From a virus, in IMG/VR virus record IMGVR_UViG_3300025736_000010, positions 1 to 64,000 of that record: 64,000 bases of DNA. One strand, given 5' to 3'. Under the pieces are notes generated by a model. The model did no database searches. It saw nothing but the letters and a program-made list of their open reading frames with translations, and was not told the origin of the DNA. This document shows, in pieces, positions 36,901 through 43,938 of the stretch. A program made the position numbers and the translations under genes. The first letter of the stretch is position 1, and every line of letters starts with the position of its first letter.

Positions 36901-37732
36901 CGGATTCTATTTCGGAACGAACGATGGAAGGAGATTTATGAACAATACATTCCCAAAAGCGAAGAATGCGCAAACCGCACTTTCTCATATAGGCATCCTG
37001 AGATTTGTCGAGCGCCACTCTCTTGGATTGTCTGGCATCAAGATTAGAAAACTTATCGCGATTGCCGTGCCAGTAGTCGCCGTCGAATTGGATAACAAGT
37101 CCGCGCTCAGGAATAAATGCGTCAACGACGAATTTTTCAAACAACATAGTTTGTTTTGTATAGCCAATCTTCATGCCGTCAAGGATTTTATATCCAGCAA
37201 TCTCAAGCTTGTTCGGGCTAAGTGTTTGTTGTATGGCATTCATCTCAAGAAGGCGTTTCTTAACTGCCGGGTCGTTGTTTCTGCATGTAATAGAACAGTA
37301 AGTTGGGTTAGTCTGCTCGGCACGAGAAGGCGACAACCTATATCTCTTTCCGCATATTTTGCAGATGAATTCTATTTTATTACGCCCTTGCCATTTATTA
37401 GCACAAGCAATAGAACAGAATTTGGCTTCTTCGGAACGGCACTTTGGAGCGTAAAAGACAGTACTGCATTGTTTGCAAACACACATTTTCCCGGTTTTTC
37501 TCTTTGCGTTTCTCGACTTATTGCCGCATTCAGCAGAGCAAAACATATGTTGGTTGTACGTTTGTTGAAACTCTTTCCCGCACCATTCGCATTCGCTGAT
37601 TGGAAGCCTACTCGCGATGCCTTTGCATTTCTTAGAGCAGTAACGGCCTCCGTTCTTTTTTTTATTAGACGCGCAATCGGACCACTGAAACTCCTTCCCA
37701 CATACTTCGCAAATTCTAGTTATTTTTGGCAT
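36863..37732 (-). CDS. Zinc-ribbon EDxHD/Vsr-like homing endonuclease (289 aa)
   Basis: Start ATG 37732 (MPKITRICEVCGKEF). Four zinc-ribbon units with YCSKKC / FCSAEC / FCSIAC / YCSITC endings fill residues 1-140. The C-terminal domain has LVIQFDGDYWHG, a Ser-Lys-Arg...Asp-x3-Asp block, YMRKCGLRILRFWE and a final helix, as in EDxHD homing endonucleases (PD-(D/E)XK/Vsr fold). It sits inside the split methyltransferase and overlaps its N-terminal part by 38 bases. Confidence 0.82.
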   Translation of the reverse strand: MPKITRICEVCGKEFQWSDCASNKKKNGGRYCSKKCKGIASRLPISECEWCGKEFQQTYNQHMFCSAECGNKSRNAKRKTGKMCVCKQCSTVFYAPKCRSEEAKFCSIACANKWQGRNKIEFICKICGKRYRLSPSRAEQTNPTYCSITCRNNDPAVKKRLLEMNAIQQTLSPNKLEIAGYKILDGMKIGYTKQTMLFEKFVVDAFIPERGLVIQFDGDYWHGNRDKFSNLDARQSKRVALDKSQDAYMRKCGLRILRFWECIVHKSPSIVRSEIESAIQETHVSSTPP

Positions 37733-37738
37733 GTGTAT

Positions 37739-37767
37739 ATTATACACGATACAGAACGAATTGTCAA
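37739..37767 (-). promoter_or_regulatory. Perfect promoter giving a leaderless mRNA
   Basis: Minus strand TTGACA (37767-37762), 17-bp spacer, TATAAT (37744-37739), only 6 bases before the ATG at 37732-37730. Transcription would begin at or next to the ATG, and no RBS is present. Confidence 0.85.
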
Positions 37768-37782
37768 GGCAATGGTGATAAC

Positions 37783-38123
37783 ATGATGGTTAAATACGCT
37801 GATGTGCCAGAGCATTTGAAGAAATATTTTAAGAGAAATTCCGGGGGTGATAATAGTGGGGTGCGGAATTCGCATCCTACTTGAATGCCGTTAAGCCTAT
37901 AGACCTAACACGATGGCTAGCAACATTACTATTGCCACCAGAAGAGTATGCGCCGCGCAGAATCCTAGTGCCGTTTTCAGGCTCAGGATCAGAAATGATC
38001 GGGGCGTCATTAGCTGGCTGGGAAGAAATCGTTGGGATAGAAATGGAAGAAGAGTACGTAGAAATAGCAGAGGCGCGATTAAAGCACTGGGAAAATAAAA
38101 CAGAACAACTCAAGCTTATATAG
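37783..38123 (+). pseudogene. DNA methyltransferase, C-terminal part with 8-base insertion
   Basis: From ATG 37783 the frame ends VRNSHPT-stop (37882). The rest, VKPIDLTRWLATLLLPP..., LVPFSGSGSEMIGASLAGWE, VEIAEARLKHW, is open in another frame to 38123. The eight bases 37882-37889 (TGAATGCC) separate HPT from VKP; without them HPTVKP, the family motif, is restored. So this gene is broken twice. Confidence 0.7.
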
Positions 38124-38133
38124 AGGAGCAAAA

Positions 38134-38937
38134 ATGACAAACGCAAAAGTTATAGAAAAGAATAATGACCTAGTAGTTATCGAAGTAGACGCAGGGTATT
38201 CGGCGACGTTTCTAGAACTTCCCGGAGATTTCTCGCCAGAAAGCTTTTTCAAGGCAACTGAGGTCGTTGAAATACAAAAACAAGACTGCCATACCTGTCC
38301 GCACGCATCTTCAAGTAAATTCGACAAGATTAGGAAGGGCGTTAGTGAAGATGGTAAAAAACATGATATTCTATATGGCCGCGTGATTGGTACAAATCGA
38401 TGGGAAGTTGCGAGTTTTATGTATGAGAAGGCGGAATGGTCGGATTCTGAAGCGAAAGAACACTGCAAGAATCATGGTGGGGTCGCTTTCGAGAAGGCGG
38501 TGGGGAAGGTTGAGGAAGTGGAAGAGGTTGTCGAGGGCGGGTTTGTAGTGAAAAAGGCCGATCAGCTTCGACACCTTGTATACGGCGTAGCTCTAGATGT
38601 CAACACTGTAGATCTGCAAGGAGATTTCGAGGTACCTCTTGAAGTGGAGAAAGCGGCTCACAGATACCTACTGAATTTGTGGGCTGAAGAGAAGCCATCG
38701 ATGATTGGAGCACAACACGACTATCCTATTCCGGCGGCAATTGTGGTAGAGTCCTACATTGCGCCAGTGAGCTTCTACTTTGACGGAACTCCTCACGACG
38801 CAGATCATCTAGTAGAAAAAGGGAGCTGGATTATAGTCAGTTTAATTAGCGACGATGAAGAATTTGATCGCGTATTAAGCGGCGAGTATTCCGGTTATTC
38901 GGTGCAGGGTACTGGCCAAAGGAAACCAATAGCGTAG
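38134..38937 (+). CDS. XkdF-like prohead protease (267 aa)
   Basis: GAGGAGCAAAA precedes ATG 38134. The C-terminal 130 residues (LRHLVYGVALDVNTVDLQGD, AAHRYLL, MIGAQHD, VVESYIAPV, GSWIIVSLISDDEEFDRVLS, YSGYSVQG) match XkdF-type putative phage serine proteases. The N-terminal half has a CHTCPH motif. It should process the scaffold and capsid precursor; followed by the scaffold gene. Confidence 0.8.
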   Translation: MTNAKVIEKNNDLVVIEVDAGYSATFLELPGDFSPESFFKATEVVEIQKQDCHTCPHASSSKFDKIRKGVSEDGKKHDILYGRVIGTNRWEVASFMYEKAEWSDSEAKEHCKNHGGVAFEKAVGKVEEVEEVVEGGFVVKKADQLRHLVYGVALDVNTVDLQGDFEVPLEVEKAAHRYLLNLWAEEKPSMIGAQHDYPIPAAIVVESYIAPVSFYFDGTPHDADHLVEKGSWIIVSLISDDEEFDRVLSGEYSGYSVQGTGQRKPIA

Positions 38938-38946
38938 AGGGAGCAA

Positions 38947-39147
38947 TTGAAAAAGAAAATAGAATATCTAACACCTAAACAGTTGCGTACAAAATTTATG
39001 CTCAGCTTGTCACGAATATACACTTTGTTGAATGACCCTGTTGACCCAATCCCTCATCACAGGATTGGCACATCTTACAGGATTATTGTTGACGAACTCG
39101 ACGATTGGCTGAAAAGACATCATAAGATAATGGGTAAAGAGCGGTGA
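38947..39147 (+). CDS. Excisionase-like helix-turn-helix protein (66 aa)
   Basis: TTG 38947 is the only start near GAGGGAGC. YLTPKQLRTKFMLSLSRIYT, then HHRIGTSYRIIVDELDDWLK is the HTH-17/excisionase pattern (helix-turn-helix, wing, W-L). Its position between protease and an HNH gene is odd. Could regulate head genes. Confidence 0.6.
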   Translation: MKKKIEYLTPKQLRTKFMLSLSRIYTLLNDPVDPIPHHRIGTSYRIIVDELDDWLKRHHKIMGKER

Positions 39148-39151
39148 TTCA

Positions 39152-39808
39152 GTGAATAAAGAAAAAAAGCGAGAATACAATAAGAGATATCGCGAGAAAA
39201 ACCGCGAACAAATAAGCGCCAAAAATGCTGCTTATTACGTCAAGAACAAGGAGAGGCTTTTGGCCGATCACGCTGTTTATGCAACAGGGCATAGAAAAGA
39301 GAAAAAAGAGACTAATGCTATTTATCGTGCAAACAATAAGGAGAAGAAAAAAGCCTACAACGCAGAACACAAAGAAGAAATAAAATCTTATAGCGCTGAT
39401 TATTACATTAAACATAAAGAGGAGAGAAGGGTTTACGACGCAGCTTATCGTGCTTGCCATAAGGATGAGATAAAAGCTTATAAGGATACTCACAAGGAAG
39501 AGGCAATCGCTTATCGAATCGCGAACAGGGATAAGTGCGCGGCCCATTCTGCCAAGCGGGCGGCTTTAATAAAAGAGGCTACAATAGGAGATTTAGAACA
39601 AATTTCAGAAATATACCGCCAGGCTGATGAGGACGAAGGTATAATATGTTATATATGTGGCGAGGTAATCGATCTTGGAATGCGCCACGTTGACCATGTT
39701 TTCCCCGTGAGCAAGGGAGGAGCACACTGCGCAGACAATCTGAAGATAACTCATGCGCGCTGTAACTTGATAAAAGGGTCAAAGTTGATCGAAGGAATAA
39801 ATATTTAG
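39152..39808 (+). CDS. HNH endonuclease with Lys/Tyr-rich repeats (218 aa)
   Basis: GTG 39152. Residues 1-130 are degenerate 13-15-residue units (A-x-Y-x-x-x-x-K-E-x-x-x-A), for example EEIKSYSADYYIKHKEERRV. A C-terminal HNH follows: ICYICGEVIDLGMRHVDHVF, PVSKGGAH, DNLKITHARCNLIKGS. Same build as the genes at 46860 and 61911. Free-standing homing endonuclease. Confidence 0.8.
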   Translation: MNKEKKREYNKRYREKNREQISAKNAAYYVKNKERLLADHAVYATGHRKEKKETNAIYRANNKEKKKAYNAEHKEEIKSYSADYYIKHKEERRVYDAAYRACHKDEIKAYKDTHKEEAIAYRIANRDKCAAHSAKRAALIKEATIGDLEQISEIYRQADEDEGIICYICGEVIDLGMRHVDHVFPVSKGGAHCADNLKITHARCNLIKGSKLIEGINI

Positions 39809-39834
39809 ACTAGTAGTTTTGCAATAACGCAGAG

Positions 39835-39868
39835 ACGCCCGCCATAACGACGGGCGTTCTTTTTTTTG
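39835..39868 (+). terminator. Rho-independent terminator
   Basis: ACGCCCG (39835-39841) and CGGGCGT (39851-39857), then TCTTTTTTTT. Confidence 0.9.
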
Positions 39869-39985
39869 CGATTGGTCAGAGCCTATCGCAGCTGGACATC
39901 TGAACAGTAATATTATACAACATTTTTCGGCTAATTGCAAGCCAAGAGCCATTTTCCCATATATCCCACACATTCCAAAAACTAC

Positions 39986-40014
39986 TGGACAATTATACTT
40001 AATTATCGTATAAT
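39986..40014 (+). promoter_or_regulatory. Promoter with very short leader
   Basis: TGGACA (39986-39991), 17-bp spacer, TATAAT (40009-40014). Only 10 bases separate the -10 box from ATG 40025, so the mRNA would carry about four leader bases and no RBS. Confidence 0.7.
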
Positions 40015-40024
40015 CATAATTGCT

Positions 40025-41002
40025 ATGGATGACACAAAATACTGGAACGAATTGACGGGGACACAGGGTGTTAGCGAGCTGCTGGATCTGGATATCGATA
40101 GAACAGATTTAGTTGGTTCACCGGCCATTGGACGTAAATTTCTTTTGCTGAAATCTAATGATGGCGAACACCAAAACACAGAAGTTAAAAAGGAGGAATA
40201 CATGGACAAGCTTATCGAAGTCCTAAAAGGCCTGATTGCGCACGCCGATAACTCGGATTTTGCGGATCAAGCTGTTGATGTCTTAGATCGTTTACAGAAA
40301 TCTGAAAACGAGGAAGACGTTAATGGCTTACTCAATGACCTTGAGGCGGCATTTGGCGAAAGCGATACGATTACCAAAGAGCAGTTTGGCGAATGGGCGA
40401 CTAAGGCCGAGGCACTTATCGTAAAGGATGAAGACGAGGATGAGGAAGAAGAGGAAGTTATCGAACCTGATCCTGTCGAAAAATCCGAGGACGAAGAGTC
40501 CGACGAAGAGGAAGCCGAAGAAGAGGAGGAAGACGTAATGGATAACGAGATCGAAAAATCACTCTCGGAGAAAATCGAGAAGCAGGCTGCGGAACTTAAG
40601 TTGGCGAAGGCCGATCTTAGGAAGCAGCAAGTGGAGATTGAGTCTCTTCGTGTAGAGAAACAGCGAAAAGAATTGGTAGAGAAAGCCTCTAATGATCTTA
40701 GTCATCTAGGTAAAGCCTCTGATGAAATTGGCGATCTGCTCATGTCCCTTAGACTTGCTGGAGTTCCCGACAAGATCTTTGACGGAGTTTATGGGCTGTT
40801 GAAGTCTAATAGCGAAATGATTAAGCAAAGTGGATTCTTCAATGAATTTGGCACATCTATAGAGGAAGACGAATCTGATCCTCATGTCAAGACAATGAAG
40901 TCTGCCAAAGAGCTTGTGGCGAAAGGAGATTTCCCAACAGTAGCACAAGCATATGCGTCTATCTATAAGGAAGACCCGTCTGCTTTTGACGCTGAGGAAT
41001 AA
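40025..41002 (+). CDS. Scaffold/assembly protein with nested internal start (325 and 266 aa)
   Basis: The long form starts at ATG 40025; residues 1-59 (MDDTKYWNEL..., DLDIDRTDLVGSPAIGRKFL) resemble the D-L-V-x-x-P-A...KF-L-L-L-K element of phage head proteins. An in-frame ATG at 40202 stands 5 bases after AGGAGG (40191-40196), stronger than the long start. The short form is a typical scaffold: long acidic stretch (EDEEEEEVIEPDPVEK) and a coiled coil (LSEKIEKQAAELKLAKADL). Both are probably made. Confidence 0.75.
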   Translation: MDDTKYWNELTGTQGVSELLDLDIDRTDLVGSPAIGRKFLLLKSNDGEHQNTEVKKEEYMDKLIEVLKGLIAHADNSDFADQAVDVLDRLQKSENEEDVNGLLNDLEAAFGESDTITKEQFGEWATKAEALIVKDEDEDEEEEEVIEPDPVEKSEDEESDEEEAEEEEEDVMDNEIEKSLSEKIEKQAAELKLAKADLRKQQVEIESLRVEKQRKELVEKASNDLSHLGKASDEIGDLLMSLRLAGVPDKIFDGVYGLLKSNSEMIKQSGFFNEFGTSIEEDESDPHVKTMKSAKELVAKGDFPTVAQAYASIYKEDPSAFDAEE

Positions 41003-41020
41003 AAATAGGAGGATGGTTAA

Positions 41021-41413
41021 ATGTCTACTGAAAGTTTTGGCGTAAAACAGTCGTTTAAGGCTGATGCCGATTATTCAGATAAGCAATATTACCTTATGTA
41101 TATTTCAGCTTCCGAGACGGTCACTATTTGTGGCGAGAAAGGTCTTGTTATTGGAATTATGTATGGCAAGCCTGAGTTGGGCGCATACGGTGATGTTCTT
41201 ACCGCGCCAGGTGTTATGGCGAAGGTAATTGTAGGAGATACTGTTGCCGCCGGGGATTTGCTTGAGAGCGATTCTGCCGGACGGGCCGTTGCATTTACAT
41301 ACGCGAGTGGCGGAACACACGAAACTTATACTGTTGGACGAGCAGTTACAGGCGGTGCCGAGAACGGAATTATCACGGTACTAACAGGCTTTTGCCTGGC
41401 CGGGAAATCTTAA
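41021..41413 (+). CDS. Capsid decoration-like protein, DUF2190 type (130 aa)
   Basis: AGGAGGATGG precedes ATG 41021. The Gly-rich beta sequence with VGDTVAAGDLLESDSAGRAV and a final IITVLTGFCLAG matches small DUF2190-like head proteins encoded just before the major capsid gene. Probably coats the capsid surface. Confidence 0.7.
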   Translation: MSTESFGVKQSFKADADYSDKQYYLMYISASETVTICGEKGLVIGIMYGKPELGAYGDVLTAPGVMAKVIVGDTVAAGDLLESDSAGRAVAFTYASGGTHETYTVGRAVTGGAENGIITVLTGFCLAGKS

Positions 41414-41427
41414 GGAGGCGATGACAA

Positions 41428-42444
41428 ATGACTTATATTAAGAAAACTGGAATTGCCCAACCTGGTGATGTCCATGTAGATACCGGCTTAACGATGGTTT
41501 CGGTTGCTTATAAAGAAGCTGCGGAGATGTTCCTTGCTCCTAAAGTTTTCCCGAACGTACCAGTAAAGAAGCAATCTGATCTCATCGCTAAGTTTGACAA
41601 GAATGACTGGCTCCGTAACCAGGCTAAGATTCGCGCTCCTGGCACTGAGTCTGCTGGCGGCGGGTTCGACATCGACATCTCAGATCAGTATTTCTGCGAT
41701 GTTCATGCAATGCATAATGATATTCCGCGAGAGCTTTTGGCTAACTCGGATATTGCAGACCTTTCCCCGCAGATGGCTGAGTGGGTTGTACAACAGTTGC
41801 TTATCGACCGAGAACGCGACTTTGTAACAAACTATTTTACCACAGATCTATGGGCAGACCAAACCACAGAACACGACGCTACCGGACACGCTACTAGTTC
41901 TACGTGGCCGTATTTCATCTATTTCAGTGATGGCGCAGATTCTGATCCTCTCGGAGTAATCCGAACAGGCAAGCAGAAGATCTTGTCCACGACTGGATTT
42001 GATCCTAATACACTGGTTGTTGGGCGCGAAGTGCATGATATTCTTGCACTGCATCCTGACATCAAGGAAGTGATTAAGTATACGCAGACTGGTATTGCAG
42101 ACCTTCACGGAAATGCTTTGATGGCATCTCTGTTTGGCGTTGACCGATACTTTGTTGGCAACAGCGTTTATGCCTCGAACAACGAAGGCGAGACGGCTGC
42201 TTACGCGTTTAACTTTGCAAAGAATATGCTGTTGTGTTATGTACCTAAGTCTGCCGGGCTTCTTCAGCCAGCGTCTGGGTATACATTTGAGTGGACGGGT
42301 CTTAACGGTCTCGGCTACAACACAAGCATGAGCAAGTGGTGGATGCAAAATACGCGATCATGGAGAATCGAGGGCGAAATGGCCTACGATGCTAAAATAG
42401 TTGGCAGCGACCTTGGACTATTCTTCAACGGCGCGGTTGCATAA
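41428..42444 (+). CDS. Major capsid protein (338 aa)
   Basis: AAGGAGGCGATGACAA precedes ATG 41428. DTGLTMVSVAYKEAAEMFLA, PKVFPNVPVKKQSDL, APGTESAGGGFDI, LLIDRERDFVTNYF, GFDPNTLVVGREVHDIL and a C-terminal TRSWRIEGEMAYDAK are typical of HK97-fold capsid proteins of this group. Its place after protease, scaffold and decoration gene supports it. Confidence 0.88.
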   Translation: MTYIKKTGIAQPGDVHVDTGLTMVSVAYKEAAEMFLAPKVFPNVPVKKQSDLIAKFDKNDWLRNQAKIRAPGTESAGGGFDIDISDQYFCDVHAMHNDIPRELLANSDIADLSPQMAEWVVQQLLIDRERDFVTNYFTTDLWADQTTEHDATGHATSSTWPYFIYFSDGADSDPLGVIRTGKQKILSTTGFDPNTLVVGREVHDILALHPDIKEVIKYTQTGIADLHGNALMASLFGVDRYFVGNSVYASNNEGETAAYAFNFAKNMLLCYVPKSAGLLQPASGYTFEWTGLNGLGYNTSMSKWWMQNTRSWRIEGEMAYDAKIVGSDLGLFFNGAVA

Positions 42445-42465
42445 ATAAATAAGGGAGGTAATTAG

Positions 42466-42996
42466 ATGTATAAAGTACTTACGCCGTTCAACATGGGCGG
42501 AAAGAGGATCAATAGAGGCACGATGCTCGAAGATGGCGATATTGAACATAGTAGAAACTATGTATCGCTGAGAGCAGATGGATATATCGAAAAGATGGCC
42601 GACAGGTATGGCCGGGAATTCGTACCGCACTGCTATATTGCGAATCGAACGTTCACGGGAAAAGGAACAGAGTATAGGCTTAACGATTTTGTTGACCTTC
42701 GAGAAGGAGGCTGGCGAAACGAAGTCAAACTTTTAGAGTCTAAGTATCTCCGATATGCTACATTGGAAGAAGTGTTGACACACTCTCCACAAGGTTCTAT
42801 GGGGGCTACTCCCGGCCCCCTAGAGCCGCCTAAACTCTACAAGAATATAGGCTGGCTTATCAAGAGATATAAAGGTGACGGAGCTTCTATTCCAGAAATG
42901 GCTGAAGAAGCGAACTGTTCAAGATCTACACTATGGACGGCTTTGAAGAACGCAAATATTAAAACGCGATCTGTTGGACGACCGGCAGAAGCGTAA
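42466..42996 (+). CDS. Head-associated protein with C-terminal HTH (176 aa)
   Basis: AGGGAGGTAATTAG precedes ATG 42466. Residues 1-100 hold two similar units (FNMGGKRINRGTMLEDGD and RTFTGKGTEYRLNDFVDLRE), perhaps virion related. Residues 120-176 are a helix-turn-helix (SIPEMAEEANCSRSTLWTAL, then KTRSVGRP) like that at the start of the homing endonuclease which follows. The tail may have come from that element. Confidence 0.6.
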   Translation: MYKVLTPFNMGGKRINRGTMLEDGDIEHSRNYVSLRADGYIEKMADRYGREFVPHCYIANRTFTGKGTEYRLNDFVDLREGGWRNEVKLLESKYLRYATLEEVLTHSPQGSMGATPGPLEPPKLYKNIGWLIKRYKGDGASIPEMAEEANCSRSTLWTALKNANIKTRSVGRPAEA

Positions 42997-43037
42997 CTAA
43001 ACTTTCCATGGAGGAAAGAGAGAATAATTAAGAAGGG

Positions 43038-43916
43038 GATGATGTAGGGAGGCATAGGCCCTGGGGGTAAAATAATGAGTAGGCACATTGATGCGTCTAG
43101 CGAATTCTTGAGGCGCGAGTATGTCGATAACGGCAAAACTACGACTCAAATTGCAGATGAGGTTGGGTGCCATAGAACGACTATTATTAAAAGACTTAGT
43201 CGTTTTGGCATTCCAGCTAGGCGCGGGGGCTCTCCGTCGAATCATATAGATGTGTCTGATAATCTTTTAGAAATCTTGGACGGGAGTTTGTTGGGTGACG
43301 GTTCTATGGGAACTCAACATCGGACTTCTGCATACTACACGCTGGGACAAAAACACAGAAAATATATAGAATTTATGGCCAGCTACTTTAAGAGTCTCGA
43401 TGTTCCTTGTGGGAATATCTATAAACGGTATAGAGTTAACGATAGCGGCACAATAAGCAATTTGTTTTCTTTTAAGACCGCTGACTGCGTAGAACTGTTA
43501 GAACAACTAGATAGATGGTATCCACGAGGAATAAAGATTGTACCTAAGGATGTTAGATTAACGCCATTAGCAATGAGAACGTGGTTTCTAGAAGATGGTT
43601 CTTTTTACACGAAAGGTGGATGCACTTTGGGCACAATTAGACTACATACGAATTGGTTCACAGAAGAAGATGTTCGTATGCTTATAGATAGGCTAAAAAT
43701 CTTACTAAACACACCACGAATCAACTTTAGGTTGAGCAAAGGAAAATACCCAGAAATACAATTTGGGCACAAAGATGCAGTACAGAAGTTTTTTGACTAT
43801 ATTGGGCCTTTTCCGAAAGAACTTTATAAGGATTATGGCTATAAAATGTTAGATAATCGGGATTTCATCGAGAAAGAAGCAAATTAGAACGGAAGATAAT
43901 GTTGGGAGGCATAGGC
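43038..43916 (+). repeat. 22-bp direct repeats flanking a homing endonuclease gene
   Basis: 43038-43059 and 43895-43916 share 20 of 22 bases (GAT-ATGT-GGGAGGCATAGGC). They bracket the LAGLIDADG gene exactly and the second copy lies before the next virion gene's start. A footprint of insertion or a duplicated ribosome-site region. Confidence 0.75.
43075..43887 (+). CDS. HTH-LAGLIDADG homing endonuclease (270 aa)
   Basis: ATG 43075 after CTGGGGG. N-terminal HTH (KTTTQIADEVGCHRTTIIKR) and then two LAGLIDADG motifs, ILDGSLLGDGSM (from about residue 66) and MRTWFLEDGSFY (about 165). Complete-looking. Free-standing between two head genes, flanked by 22-bp repeats. Confidence 0.85.
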   Translation: MSRHIDASSEFLRREYVDNGKTTTQIADEVGCHRTTIIKRLSRFGIPARRGGSPSNHIDVSDNLLEILDGSLLGDGSMGTQHRTSAYYTLGQKHRKYIEFMASYFKSLDVPCGNIYKRYRVNDSGTISNLFSFKTADCVELLEQLDRWYPRGIKIVPKDVRLTPLAMRTWFLEDGSFYTKGGCTLGTIRLHTNWFTEEDVRMLIDRLKILLNTPRINFRLSKGKYPEIQFGHKDAVQKFFDYIGPFPKELYKDYGYKMLDNRDFIEKEAN

Positions 43917-43938
43917 TTCTAGGAGTTGAGGCGAATAT

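Noticed and set aside
36884-37786. Plus-strand 300-codon frame opposite the EDxHD endonuclease
   Set aside because: The minus frame has zinc-ribbon and nuclease motifs and a perfect promoter; the plus frame has no recognisable domain.
36880-37800. Group I intron or self-splicing element around the endonuclease in the methyltransferase
   Set aside because: The endonuclease is on the opposite strand and no P7/P3 core-like strings are visible near the junctions.
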